Source: Anisakis pegreffii (Eukaryota > Nematoda > Chromadorea > Rhabditida > Anisakidae). Taken from it: a stretch of DNA of 64,000 nucleotides. Both the position numbers and the translations under genes were made by a program. A model generated the notes under the pieces. That model ran no database searches and was not told the origin of the DNA. It saw nothing but the letters and a program-made list of their open reading frames with translations. The stretch covers positions 124,001 to 188,000 of the forward strand of contig JAPYMA010000110.1 of the NCBI GenBank assembly GCA_035041965.1, written 5' to 3'. Positions 1-15,400 of the stretch are shown here, in pieces (within the stretch, counting starts at the first letter, position 1; every line of letters starts with the position of its first letter).

Positions 1-238
1 GAAAATGCTTACTACATGGACATTTGTGTAAGCATTGATCAGTGGATTATCTGTTCATATTTTATAGGAGTTGCGGAAACGAGTATTGTAAAGAATAAAA
101 AGACTGGAAATGAGATTATGGAAAAGAGATAATTGAAGGGGAGTGGTTAAAATTAAGATGAATCCGATCTCAAAGTACGATGAATAGTAAGAACTAATAG
201 AGAATGAAAAAGGTACCGAAAATAATCTGGAAATTAAC

Positions 239-418
239 TAAGCAGGTGTAATGATAAGTGAAGCGAAAGAGCTGAGTGGACAATGGTAAAAATGACATTA
301 TTTGTTGATGCTTCGGTTGGAATGTACGTGCGATTATCGTGGTGAGGTGGATCAGCAAGGACATGGAATGAGTATTAGTTAAATATGACAATTCGAGAAA
401 TTTCAAAAAACCAGCAGC
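239..418 (-). CDS. DOCK9-like: Probable 20th exon of the DOCK-D gene (weakest exon)
   Basis: After exon 19 (ending ...AEKTS, phase 0) the next exon is probably 418-239. It has a TAG acceptor (gaatag), starts [13 protein letters not shown] and contains [13 protein letters not shown]. Position and hydrophobic pattern fit the helical repeat region that follows DHR-1 in DOCK9/11 (VKYLKSLHAME...LPTILNQLF). The frame stays open to 194, so the donor could be at 238 (gttaat) or further down. The preceding intron is 1.75 kb. The call rests on pattern and phase only; identity is low. Confidence 0.5.
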
Positions 419-3400
419 CTATTCAAACCGAGCAATGGTTAATGAATCACCCAAAGAAATGCAATTATTGACGCAATATTTTGTTATTATTATCATTATC
501 ATAATAATTACTTCTATCATTAAAATAATAATAACATCACTACTACTTTTCAATATTATGATTGATATCACCATTGCCATAAACCTGATTGACCCACATT
601 GTCAACTAATTTATCAGTACGTTGTAAACTGTTTGAGTTTTTATAGAATGAGGAACGAGACAAGACCAACAACGCGAACTAATTCAAAAACATGCGAGAG
701 GCGAGGCATTTGATTCTGCTTATAGCTGAATTCAATATAATTTGAAAGGATTGTGCGCTAATGAAGACGCTATCGGAAAAGAAGATGAATAAATTTTTTT
801 CTTATCCGGGATTGACGTCACTAATCACATGACGAGAACGAAGAACGTATCTTTTGCTGATATACAAAGTCTGTTCGAAATTATCCCATAAATTGAAACA
901 TTCTAACGAGCAATTCACAAAAACATTTGTTCTGCAAGTGAAACAAATTTTTGATTAAAAAAGCCTTTTGTTCAATTCGACTTTTCTCTCGAACATTTGT
1001 TTTAAATACGTTTGCAGCAAATGTCACACATGTGAAAATTAATGTGGTTTTGATTTATGAAGCGAACTCCAATGATATGCACTCACCTCAGCATTCTTCG
1101 ATAAACTGTGACATAATTTATCGATTTGCTTGTCGTTCTCTTCGATTGTTACCTGCGACGATGACTGCGTTTGTGACAGTGACGACAGTGAGTGAGTGTT
1201 CGATTCAGTCTGAGGTGAATTTCGAAGCGATGAATGCTAAAATTTTCGAGTGTCCACTTAGATGTCTTTACTAGACTAGAACAGAGCATATCGAACAAAG
1301 ATGTTGCTATCGCTTAATACGTTACTATAATTCGACTTATCTCTTTGACGAGTGTGCGATTGCACAGCGATAAAATTGAACGACGACAAAAATGTCGGTC
1401 AACGCTCATGTATACGCTCATGTTTGTATTTTTGCTCTTTTCTCGATGCGTCAGTTTTAATATACTCAAACTTATTGAACAAGTGGACATGAGTTCATTG
1501 AAAATCACAGGCAAACAGTAAACAATATCATGATTTCGTCATCATATATCTATCACAACAACACCAAAACATAGAGTCAATGACATCTTAAAGACAAATT
1601 TTTTCCTTTAGGAAGCATTTGCTTGTGAAAAGCTCGAAAAGAGCATTTTCTAATGAACACACTTTGGAAATTACACACAGTCATGCACACAAATCTTCTC
1701 GACGGTTGGTTGTTGGAATATATATTTGTTAGTGATAAGGGAATATATCTGAAGCAAGCAAGTGGCATTCCCGGAAAAATGAAGAAAAACTCAGGAAAAG
1801 AACAAAAAAACGGTAGAGGATTGTTATTCAAGGGGTTGCAGAAAAAAATCAAACGAAGCTTATCAGCGGAAAATAAACGAAAAGGCGTGATTAACTGAGA
1901 ACATTTCGAATAGCCAGAAAGATTGAATCGCACTATGAGGTCATAATCAGAACGCGTGTTAACCATAGAGAGTTCCATCTCACCATGCGCAAATAAATGA
2001 AAACCGATTTTGCTACGAACTTTACCAGAAACTGTGCGAATGATGCAAATCCAATTTTGATATTAAAATGAATTCGATACCTATAGTTATCTACAAAACT
2101 GATCATCACTAACTGTTCAATCGCAATTTAACACCAAAACTAATCTCGACGTAATCAAAAACATACACTCGTCTTCTCTGCGGCATCGCCCAATAGACCA
2201 ATCCGTTGAAGTTTTTGACAGCTTTGAAAGAACGCTTGAATTCGAGGTTCGGATGTGAAAATGGATGAGATCAATCGTAAACGAACACGAAATAAATGTT
2301 TACCACTGTCAACCCATCGTATTTCAGGACCAGCGTGCTAAATTCATTCGAATCATTGTTTTCGAATTATATTCCTTGCTGGGTAACTTATCAATCTCAA
2401 AAATTTGACTATTCGTAATCTTGAAGAGATAAAATGATCAAGTAAGTATCTGAATGCATGTGAAGGCCTATGATAGCATCCACCATTCGAATAAACCTAT
2501 TTCAGCATCTCTAAAAATCAGTTGAGACGTTAATAGGCCACTAAGGAGTAAGCGGTAAGCGGCACACAATTCAAATTTCGATAAAAAGTTCAATATAAGA
2601 TAGTTTGTTTTTATAATATCATCAAATACTCATAAGCGAATAGGGATAAAAGAAAAAAAAACAAAGGAAATTAAATGCAACGAACATCTTTGCCAAGGCC
2701 GAACGATTGATAATTTATATAACCAGATGGTAAATCAACAGCTATCGGCAAGCTGACCTCTTGCTCGTCTCGTTCGATAACCAAACGATCGTTTTTGAAT
2801 AAACTGAGCCATGCATACCCGACTGGAGTCTCAACTGACTTAAAGACGATCGAATTATTTCGTTTCTACTTCGTTCAGTTTTTCAAGGCAACTGGATCAA
2901 GTCCTCGCACATTCAGTGCTAACAGCATCGATTTCATGTTTATGATATAAATCTAGCCATAACTTTATTTGTCTACCGATAAGGCCAAGCCCGATCGCCA
3001 GTATTGAAACTAGCATAACAATGGCTGAATCTTGATTCTAATGTATTATTACAATAACATTCAAGTGAACAGATAGTTTTCACTGAAAATGGATGAACAG
3101 ACATACTTCGTTTGGTGTTTTAGAAGCAGTAGCACCAGCAACTGAGATGTGTGTGAATGTGAACAGCAGATGATCGGTGAAGTCGAGTGAAACAGGTAAC
3201 TGGATTTTGATCTGAATTGAATACTCATTGTTAGAATAATTCGCGTTCGCAGATCGATCCAATTCATCATTTCAAATAAGTGTAAATCGAGACTTTTATT
3301 GAAACGATTGCAATTATAAAGCGATTTTTCGTTATTCATCATAAAATAATTTACAAAGATGTCTTAAATTCATTGATTGAAATGTCGATCTGAGATGATG

Positions 3401-6400
3401 AAAGAAAGAAAGAACGGATGATACAAACTTCATCAGAAAACGTCGGATTTTGTTCGTGATGCTGAATTGCGCAGCGTGCTGAATTGACGAATGGTGTTGG
3501 CGATGCGAAACGATCGTAGATCGCCTTCAATCAAAAACATTCATTTCAATAATTTCGAACTCATTAAACAGCGTGAAAGTAAAAAAAAACAAATAGTATT
3601 TTAATACGAAACAACCCAAAATGTTGTTTATTATATTGCAGCAGAAGGATAGCATATTGAATTGTCCATTACATAATCTAATGTAGTTGTACATCGTTCT
3701 AAGAAGATTCAGTCAGTCACCTTATCGCCTTCACATCCTCTAGTGGCAGCCGAGATGAATTTGACGGAACATGCAATATTCCTGGCTTTGTTGAACGTTT
3801 TTTGTGAATCATATTTTAGAGAGATTGGATACACATAAAGAAGATTTATGAGACTTGAATAAGGCTCAAGTGTGGTATCACCGAACGACTGCAGTTCGAA
3901 ACAAGCTGACATGCAGCTGTCCGATGGTACAAGCCAAGGACGAACTGGCATCAAGGATGCATTGATTCGCACTGAAATTATTCACATTTCATCGCTACTA
4001 TAATCCTGCTCTTGAAATGTCATTTGCAACAGCATGATCCGCATAATATTCATCTGGTGATAAACAGCGAGATTTGAATATGAGGTGATGATGAAAAGAC
4101 AAAACTTACTTGGGAAATCACCGAGTTTCGGAGAGAAATCCAAGTTGAGCGAGATATATGCACCAGGAATTGAATTCAGTTTACCGGACTTCTCATTCCT
4201 GAAATAAAGTACAAATAATTTGACACCGAAATTTTTTCACAATGAAAAATCCATGAAATCAAAACAAAAAGCGTTCAGATTAGGAGTAAATTGCTGAATG
4301 AAGATTGAATAATATTTTTTCTTTGTCCATTTGACAAAACAAGCAATCTATTTTCAACGCAGTTATTGGCGAGAATGAACTGTGACGAAGTGGATCAAGA
4401 GGGATTTCAATGAGATACCTCATAACAAAATGATGAGGGCAATTTGTGTTAACGGATAAAATTACCGTGAGAAATCGCTGAGTAACTTTTGAAGATCCCA
4501 ATCGGAAAGTTTATTAGCATCACAACGATATAACTGCATTTCGTCAGGAAGCTTCGATCCACAGCCCAGCATATCTTGAAACACTGGTCTGCAATAACCT
4601 TCTGTCAGTTCATATAATAGCTCCTTCATATCTACATCAGTTCATCTTTTGATGCTAACCATTACTCTATAAGTACCATGGGAAACCACATTTTATATCA
4701 CGTTCAATCCCACATCATATTTCACTGTTAAATTAAAATTTACGCAGTAAAACGCCTAAAACCATCTGATCAATAACCATGAAAAGTATGAAAACATGAG
4801 ATGAACGGAGGACTAATAGGGAACTGAGGAACAACTCCAAAATAAGAACCTTGCAGTCCATGCAAACGGAGTCCTATAACCACCTAACTTGTCACAGGCT
4901 TGTTTGATGATCTTCTGCAATTTGTTTGTATTCTTAACATCACCACTACTCTTCATATAAACATCACACGACGTATCTGACGATAAAACTCGTTCAATAC
5001 GGACAACAACGTATACATCACGATGAGGATCACACACCGAACAAATCACCTGCAAATACATTCGTATTATCTACTCATCCTTACTATTACAGCTAACACT
5101 CAAAATCCAAAACCTTAATGAAGCAGTGAGAAAATCGACTGATCCAAATGAAAGCATCAGATTAAATTACGCACCTTTGTAGCACGTTTATCGGCGAGTA
5201 TTCGTTGCGGTATCCCATTGACTCCATCTTCTTTCAATGTGCTCCTATCGGATAAATTCTTGCCAAGTGAACTATCAGACATTTTCAGTAATCCATCCAA
5301 CTCATCGCTATTCGGATTTATGTGAAACTCTTCTGATAATCGACGACCGTTTCTTGCGTCAAATATAAAAATGCGTATGAAGAATGGTTCAATCTAAAAT
5401 TACTCTAAAATATCTTTTGGAACAATCAGTGAACATTTTTTTCAAAGAATTTCTCAACATGAGATCAATCATCGCATACTGCGTTTGATGTAAGGATTCA
5501 TTCAATTAGATGCGAATGAAGAGATTTAACATAACCTGCTGTATGTTCGTATTCGAAACCGGCAGCTTGAGATCGACTTTGAGGAATTCAATCACAAACT
5601 TCACCAGTGGCTTTTCATTGGTATCGATACGCACACTCCGTTCATCTCCACTACTGACTGGCTTCGTTAATGCTATCAAACTACTCGCCTCGCCACATGG
5701 CTCATTCAAACGCTGAAACTTTCTTTTTGTTTTCATGAAATGAAGTTTCCTAATTGTAAGCAAAAATTCAACGCTCTTTCAAATTCAAAAGTGAACAGAA
5801 AATTCTTTTCATTATATTCACCGATTTGATTTGCATTAGGAAGATGAACAAGATACTATCTGTTATGAATTTCTATGCATTTTCATACGTTCTCTGATCA
5901 TTATCGGATGCGTTCATCTCGCATACTGCAGACGACGAAATACGAAAATCAATTTGAAATAGATGCTTATTGAACATGCGATATCTATGAAAAATTAATG
6001 AGAAAAGCTGGGAAATGGAGTTGAAATGAAAAATATTTGGAGAAATAAAAGGAAACGAACATCTAAATCAGCGTATAAAGAGAATGGATTATGTCGTGTA
6101 ACGATAGGTGGTTGTAAAGCTTTCGCAGCCGCATTTCGACTACGCCAAGAATGAGTTACATCACGACCTTAAAATATCACTGATAATTTAATGGCATCGA
6201 TACGAAATTCTCAAAAATTGCAATTTCCAAAATTTAGAGATCATATGGATTGATGAAACAGGGACAGAATCAATATTGTTCAATTGAGAGACTCAGCTAA
6301 TGATAAGATCAATATACGAATTTTAAGACTTCTTACGAGCCAACCACTCATACGGCGATCAGCAAGTGAAAATAATCAATTCACCTCCCATAGAACCTGT

Positions 6401-9400
6401 AGCAGAGCCACTGTCTTCACTAGCTACACTATCAGTGTCTGGATTAAGTGCATTCGATAATCCGGATACACCCGGCGTTGAGGCAACCGATATTGCATCT
6501 TCTGCAAATTGAAAGCACATTACAAAAATCAAATTGTTACCATCTGCTTAATAATGATTTCTCTTCTTCAACCATCTTGGATCCATCACACACTAAATAT
6601 GCACTGTGGGTAAATGAGCTTTAAACAGTAATGAATATGTTCATCGCTGAATTAATTGTTCCCATAATCACAGAAAATGACGACATCAAAAGACTGAATA
6701 GTAGAAATGCTCAATAGTTTTCCGTAAGCATGCTATGCGACGGAAACTGCACAATTTCATAAAAATATTCCACGATTATGACAATATTATAGAACTGATA
6801 AACGAATTATGAAAAATTTGCTTGAGAAGTTGCTTATGCTAACGATGATATTGCTTCGTAATCGTAATGTAACGTGCTGAATATTTGCTATTCATTGTCA
6901 GCAATACGAAAACATTCATAATTTTTGTATAATATCAGTGCTTACATTAGTGCTGTGCAATGATCACAGTGAAAATTATTCGATGGTCGCTTTTAGAATA
7001 TTCTGCGTTCTTTTCGTACAAAAAAAACTCGGTTAAGCATTTTTTGAATGAATTCAACGAAGATAATCGACATAAAATTGATAAATTTTATGCAGAACAC
7101 GATACACACATGTACATATATAATGTGACATGACTTCGATCGAACACGCCTTCAGCAGAATCGTTTATTTCGATTCGAGCGAAATTTCATATTTGCATTG
7201 TTTGTTTTCTTTGATAGCTTGCTTGCTTGCAAATGATTCTCATTTCTAGTATTATCATTATTACTATTAGTGATATTATTATTATTCATATTGGTGTCAT
7301 TTTCCACATTACCGTGACTATTGTAATCATTAAAATTACTGTTATGATTATTATTACTATCATGATTATTACTACTATGGTCATTATACCCACTATATCA
7401 CAACTGCTGTTATCGTGACCATCATCATTATTACTAATAAACTCGTAATTTGATTCCCTTCAAGACCCGAACTAGATGAACGACCTTCACGATCTGCAGG
7501 CACTGTGTCAAGACAAACTGACTATATTCGAATGAATGGAACAGCAAATGATTAAAATTTGAAACGATTTCCAGTGAGTGGGAATAAACTGTTGCAGATA
7601 ACAGGATGTGCCCATGATTACAGGAAGTGTGGACTGATTGTGTATAATAACAACAAATAGCATTGACTAAATCGGTTGTCAATTCTTGATCATATAATGG
7701 ATGAATGGAATTATGATTAAGATGAAACAACTGATTGAGTTGAATGCAATACTCCTTTCGCTGCATTTCGTCGTCGTTTCTCCATGACTATCCTTTGCTA
7801 CACTCATCGAAATCAGAGTCAAGCATATTTTCGACATGAGTCTTCTTTTTGAGACGCAATCAAGAAATCGTTTACGACACAATTATGTGGTGGAGGTTCT
7901 TTAAGTTTTTGCTACATAACTTCCAATAGCCACACAGTTCTTGGAAAGATAACCTCATGCACAAACCACCTATCAATCGAATTCATCATTATCATCATCA
8001 GCATTCCACCATCTACTAAAATTATGGACACGACTGCAAACCTTTTCGGGTGCTCGCAATAACTCGATCAATTTCATCACGCCAATCCTTAAGGTCATAA
8101 TCACCGTCAGATGTCAAAACAAGTGTTCTTCGATCAGCATTCGAACCAATCACCTTCAATTCATCACAATATCATCCTGAACCAGTTAGTCAATCAATGG
8201 TAAATGTCAACTACAATCAAGTTAAAATTCTGATACAAACGTCATGGTTAACCTCTGGTTTAGTTCGAAATTAAAATTTCCCACAATTAATATCATTCGA
8301 AATGACGGCATTATCATCGTATTCATTCAGTACAAAAATCGCACAAAAATTAAATGAGTAAAGATTTTTCGGATAATGAACGCGTAAACTGCTAATCAAA
8401 TATGAAAGGAACACTTAAGATGGCGATACATTTAAAGAGCACAACTAATTCAAGAGTACCTCAAGAACGTTTTTATTTTTCTTCGTTTCTTTGATTGATA
8501 CTTGCTGAATATCCACCGGAGGGTGCAATGAAGAGACGTTGGATGATTTGTGCATCTCAAGCGTCACCTTACCTTCAGGATGTCGTCTGAATATACAGTA
8601 GCGTCGTTTGGCACTCTGCAATGCAATTACATTGTCACTACTAAAAATAAACACCACATTACCAAACGTTAACTGGTAATGCATTACGAATAACAGCAGT
8701 GAACGAATGATCAGTTAAATCTCTGTGATGGCTCTTATATATAGCCTCAAACTGTATGTTGTTATGCTTAAACTTATAAATTTTCAACGAAAATGCGTCA
8801 ATTTTCGAACTGATCTCACCTTGAAGTTGTCCAGCAAACCAGTATCAGGAACAACTAGCAAGTATCCTTCGCGAATCACATCACAAATTATCTGACCTTC
8901 CAATGCCTTAAAGTTGCCATTGAATCAATTCGACATTTTCAATAAAGGGACGAGAACAAAAAAATAGCAATAAAATTACACTGTTCATAGGGTTTCGCTA
9001 CAATTCCTCGACAGAATTGCCCTTATGCACTGATCGCAAAGGTGGAATTGAATTTTTGATCAGAATTAGGGCTATAATCTGCCAGAATCATTACAAGCAG
9101 AACTGTTTCGAAAAATAAATTTGGAAAGGGAAAAATTATCCCTACGACTGCTCAGTGAGGCAATTTACAGTAACTCGTCTTTTTCAAAAATGGCAGTAGG
9201 GTTATTCTGAAAAACCAATATTATGGAATTAATGACTTCAACAAAAAAGATTTGTTAATAAACTTCAAAAATTGACCATTTTCTCTTCTTGAATTGCCAT
9301 ATCCGATTCATAAACTGGTTGTTGGAGATCAATTTCTTGACTGAAGGTTGAATAATTATTAGAGATTAATTTTGCAAGATTTTAGTGAAGTTGACTATCA

Positions 9401-12400
9401 TTATTATAAATAGCAATTATCAATCAAACATCGCCACTTATTATTCAACAACATCAAAACTGTGTTTTCGGCTAATTCGAAATGAATTGCACAATTTTAT
9501 CATCATATTCGCTGATCTATAATACTCGGCCGTTAATTCTCATAACTCAATTCTGAACAAGTCAAATCAATAAAATTAAGCTGAGGAAATTTTTTCAAGC
9601 ATCTCGGCGACAAAAACTGAATTATGAAACAGCGAATCTGTTAAAAACTCAAAATCGCTCGTCATAAAGTTTTGCGAGTTTAGTTTCAATGCGTTCGCTT
9701 TTCATAAATTTATTTCGAGCGTTCTTGTACACAATAAAAAATCGCTAAAATGAATGGTATGTAATTGCTAAAAAAGTGCAAAATCGAAATATCAAATGCA
9801 ATAAATTGCTGAAAAGAATAAAATATCAGTGTATTATAATACTGTTTTTTTTAAATTAAACTAAAATTGATTCACTGACTCTTGATTAGCTGTAGGATAG
9901 TCGCCAGCAAATGCTGAATAACTAAATGTGACAATGCGTTGGGGTGATGAGTAGAGTTCAAGACATTGTTGTGCTAATAACCACCGTGCATCAATTTTGT
10001 GGTGTTCACTCACCGACGGGATTACTGTACGTTCCTCTCGCACGATTATATTCTCCTTCAAATCATATCATTCATCAACCATTCATTTCATTTATTTGAA
10101 AATACTTTTAAATACTTCCAATTTCACAATACGCATCAATATTCAGTGAAAATGAACACTAATAAAATCTATTGAATGACAGTGCAAGAGATAGAATACT
10201 GTTACAGTTGCATGCCAAACTATTAACGATCGACACTGAAAAATAAATTTTCGAAAAAAGGAACGACAAGAACGAATGTTTCAGATGGAATGTTGTGTGC
10301 TTCACAGACTCTCTAAATGTAATAATAAATTCGTAAGAATAAATCAACCGAATTTATTTTGAGCTTGCGATAATATGACATAATTGACTTCCATTTGTGA
10401 GATAAACAAATGTAGAACTGAATAAATCATCAAAATTGCCATCGTATCACGTTACAAGTTAATATTCAGGAAGGTATTACATAATGCGAATAAAAGAACG
10501 AACAGCGATATCATCGCGAGGGAATAACACCAATTCACGATGAGTGTCATTCTCCAACTGCGCACTCTTCTCCCCAATAAATTTCTCGTAATCCAACGGA
10601 TTTGCTCGTGGTGCCTTACGCTGAAAGTAACGATGCAACATCAGCATTATCATAACACTTACTGTGGTGTTTGCATGGATCTAATCACGAAAACGGCAAC
10701 TTTCATAAACAATCTGAACTCAACCGGATCTTTCAGTCCCTAGATGATTACTCATACAAATGTTAATTTCACTCAAAATTCTACCAAGCAGCTAAAATAT
10801 TACTACTATTTCACGCTCTTCGTCCTTTCACATTCAGTTGTTCAACGAACAAAATAAAGTTTAATCCTCAAACAACTCGACTTAACGAAATTCCTCAATG
10901 CTCAAAAGCATAATCTGCTTACATTCCTTCCCTAATACTCCACTCAGGTATCGTCACGGTATTTGTCATTTGAAAAGTACACTCAACAAGAAGCAAGCGA
11001 TTCCCTCGAGTTATTCAAGAAGAAACAAAAAGAAGTATACCGTAGGATTGACAGTGCTCATCGCGTTACGTACCGCTTCTCGTGCCTCCCTCGCTTGACC
11101 TGGCCTACCCACTGCCGCCGTGAACCTGTCAACACAGTAAATCACTAATGATAGTAACGATGAAAGTGTGCTTAATCAAAAATAAGCTCAGATTGTGATA
11201 TCAATAAATGTTTTTATCTCAGAATCAACGTATCTGTACGATGAATTCACTGTCAGAAATGCGCATAAATATGTTTCAAAGAATACTGCCATTTCCGAGT
11301 GAATAGTGGAGTAACATCGTAAAGCGGCTTTAGTGTACCGTGTGTATTTGTCAAATTAAAACATTTCGAAAGGACTTGATTGGTTTCAATCCTCTTAAAA
11401 ATAGATATTACTGACACATCATCGCAGCAGAAAATGAAAAATGCGACGAAAAAATGGGAGACGACATTGTTTGCCTCTCATAATTGCATAATCATTTGCG
11501 CATTCAACAATCTGTGAGGAATTGTTTGATGTAACATTCAAATCAATTGGATGAAGAATAAAATCTCTGATAACATCAACTGAATTCAGTTACGAATGAA
11601 ACGGATATGTCTACGGTTTGTTTTGCGCGATAATACGATTCAGTTGCACTGCATAAGCCAGTGGTTCTCATAGGAGTTGAAAGTACCCATTTTGGGTAAT
11701 ATGGAGATGTCAAGGGGTAATGGAGGGTGTCGGGAAATCAGTATATCGTGCAAATGTTACTTTATGATAGAACGCCATTGTTATGATGTCTTTTAACTCG
11801 GGTATGCAAATGCGATTAGCTGATGTCAATACTCTTCATTCTTCTATTTTCTGGTTATCACTAGCTAGTCCGGGTTTTCATTCGTTTTAACAGGATTTTC
11901 ATTCTTTTCCTTGCTCCTACAATCGCTCTTATAGCTTTCATCATCAAAAGTATGCTCTTTTGCTAATTTCTCATTCATTTCACTCAACAATTAAAGTCAA
12001 ATTCTCATTCTATCAAATACACTCTATTATTGATCGTTTGACTATCGAACGTTATTGAGCAATTCAATTCGAATGCAGTATTGTTGATTTCAGCTGTCAA
12101 CACTCGTCAACGTATCCAGTAAATAGTATCTGTTACAGAATAAGAAAATAATTCGAACTGTGAAGTGAAGTGAATGAGAAAAAGTCATGAAGAGAACGAT
12201 ATTCGCATGTAATAGCTATGAGAGTGAACACAACACGTCCGAAAAGAATGAGAATCCATCCGAATCAGTTTAAAGTGAGCACGCCACAGACAATAGCTTT
12301 TCATGCAATCATATTCGATTGCAGTAATGAGCAACGGTCTAGGATGGAGCACCCGAACGTGAGAACGAACCACTGGCATAAGCAATCAACACGACGATCT

Positions 12401-15400
12401 AATATCTCACCCGCAATCCTCAATTCTAGCCATATCCGTTTGAAACGAACTTAGGTCCTGACTTATTGTTACTCTTAAACCTTCATTCAGGCCTAGTCTC
12501 AGGATGTTAAGACTTTAGTCTTAACATCATCCAACGATTCAGGCGGATCGTTCGATCGACTGCCAGTGGGATAGTAGAGGAAAGCGGATGATAAGCTATA
12601 AAATTATGAAACCGTCGAATTACCATATGTAAGTTTTCAATGAATTGGATCAATCTAGGCTCCGAGATAGACACATCAAATGAGATCAACTAGAGAAGAA
12701 ATACTATAATACTGCACCTGAAGAAGATGATCAATGCAACTACAATTAACAACAGCCATCAAACTCAAAATCTCAAAAAGAATAGACCGATTAAAAATGA
12801 TCAGCTACGGATAAATTTATCTATTTCGAACGAAAAGGATAAGTTGCGACGTTGAAAACGAAATGGAACAAGAGTGAAAAAAAAATTTAAATTAAGAAAG
12901 AGTGCATGACCAGTTACATTCAGACCAATCGAGAATGCTCAAATTATAATTGCCAATTATTGAAACGTCCGTTACCACATGACAGCGGAACGCATGCCAA
13001 CAAGGAGGAGACTAACCGAACCCAATGTGCATTGCAGATTATCTCGCATCAAATTATCCCATGCAGAAATACAAAATAAAACAAATGAAACTGTGTTGCA
13101 ACACTTTTATTCTTAAAATTTTTGCAAAAAGGTTCTCACAACTGAATAAGTTCTCACAAAAAATTTCAGTGATAAAATCATTCTGAAATCGAGATTTATG
13201 AAAATATTCCATGGAAACGAATCAATATGAATCGTCCGTCGAATGCACAAAAATAACTCACGAAACGACACGAGGCAGTCTGCGTTTTGGCGATGTTTTC
13301 ATGAGAACACACACAACTGCGATAATCAGTGATAAATTCTGAATGAACTTTCTTTTCCATCGATAAACAAATCAACTAAAGTTTAATTAACGAAACATAA
13401 CGCGTTACGATGAATGATAAACACTCGTATCATTATCACTATGATTGTTGTGTCAACACTTAAGAATCGAAAGAGGAGAAATGCCTCAATTTAACACAGC
13501 AACTTTATCTCAATGAAAGACTCCTTTGAAGTTCTCTCACTTAATAATTCTCCCTCATATAGCTAACATGTGAAAATCGCTCAAGACTGCTAATTTAGAG
13601 CAAAAAATCGAGGCAAATGAATTTGATTCGACGGTAATCTAATCACTCATAAATAGTAATTCACATTTTAACAATCATTCAAAAGAGATTTCTACACAAC
13701 CCATCCCATTCATGATCTCAGAAGCAGATCATAAAATGATGCACATTGAAGGTTTACGTCAGAAAACTTCGAAACATCTTCATTTGGAATGGAAATTTTG
13801 TTGCACATAATAGAAGAGAATATCATTGATAGAATAATATTCAAATTGCTTCATCACATTTTCATTACTACAAGTCAGGAAAGAAACTTTAAGCGCACTG
13901 CGTGTTAAAGCGAGGACAATTGGACTCAAAGGAGACGAACCCGACAAAGTGACAGGTAATCTTGTTGAGAGAAGAAAACATTTTTTTGTGAAGGCAGCGA
14001 TTGATGTGTGGCGTAATTATACGCTTAAATAATCGAACAAGCAGTAACAGAACAGATTGACGAACCGATAGCAAAAACTTTTTTACAATATGCCATAATC
14101 ACGTTACTAATCAGTTTCCAGTAACCACAATGTACTATTCTCCTCAATGCGACGACTATTTCGTTTATGAATATCATAGCTGGATGCCAACTTCAATTAA
14201 CATTTCGAAAGTTCAGTCACCAACTGGGATCATCTTAGAGAATGATGTACAGATTTGAACGATATGAAACCAGCAATAACGTAGAGTATAACACTTCTAC
14301 TTCAGCGAAAAACAACTGAAGAATTTCAGCTGATATTTTTTTCCATATTTTTGGGAAACAAACCATTATTTCGAAATATTTATTGGCTAATAATGCATTT
14401 GGTTTATCGGAAAGAATTTGGAAGCACATAAATAAACAAATGCTGATTGTAAGATAAATGAATAGGAAAGTGTAATGAATAGGTAATGATTTGAAGATGT
14501 GAAAAGCGTTTTACAATCGAACTGATTTTTTAAAATTTAAAACTGATCAGAAAACACTTGATACAATCCAGAAAGAACAAAGAAACTTTTGAAGTGATTG
14601 CAACACTGTTGCTATCTGGATTAAAATTGTAACTTTTGGAAACACATTTAAAACATCGAACGAACATATTAATAGAATATTTCACATTCAAAAAGCATTG
14701 AGGATGATTCAGAATGAGATCATTTAACAGAGAACATCTGACTGTAAATAGCACAAACGATTGAACCGCATGAATCAACAGTAAAAACTCAAATGGTTGT
14801 AAAAATGATGAGAATAATTTTAACCTCATGATTGGCATTCCAAAAAAATGACAGAGTTGCAATGAATCAAAATAATCGTTTGATTATTTGTGAACATTAA
14901 TGGATAAACAAACAGAATGAAAACAGATAAAGTTGCTGAATGGTACTCTTTAGGAACTCATCGGATTGATTTAAACAAAGAAAGTTTTTACACAAGACGA
15001 GTTAGAGGGGCATTAAAACAACAGATTAAACGCATCACAACACTTCAGGATTGCAAACCGAAAGTTTAGCGGAATGTGGATGTTGAAGTCGATAACTAAC
15101 GCATTATGCAAATGTGGCTCAATCTCATCTAGAAAGAACAATTTTCATAAATCATTCAAATGAGGTAAATTTTCCACATTTTAAAATCAACGATCGAATT
15201 TATGAAATTGAATTGAAACAATAATATAATTTAAAATCGGCACGCTCGAAAATCAAAGTAATTGAAAGTTCCGTAACAGTATGCGATGATCGACTGTGGA
15301 CTAACAGCACAGGTCCGAATCTAGGCGTTAACGTAAGACTGAGCCTAAGTATACGTTAACTCATTCCAAACTCTTGAGTTTCCGACACTTTCCCGCTAGC

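Noticed and set aside
951..1274. 107-codon plus-strand ORF
   Set aside because: It lies in the last DOCK intron, has no splice signals and no recognisable motifs.
1577..1978. 133-codon minus-strand ORF and overlapping 81-codon plus-strand ORF
   Set aside because: It lies in a DOCK intron. It has no similarity to the DOCK region expected there, and both strands are open, as expected by chance in such sequence.
7434..7882. Minus-strand ORFs of 110 and 67 codons between DOCK exons 7 and 8
   Set aside because: DOCK exons 7 and 8 already join in phase (phase 1), and these frames have no DOCK similarity.
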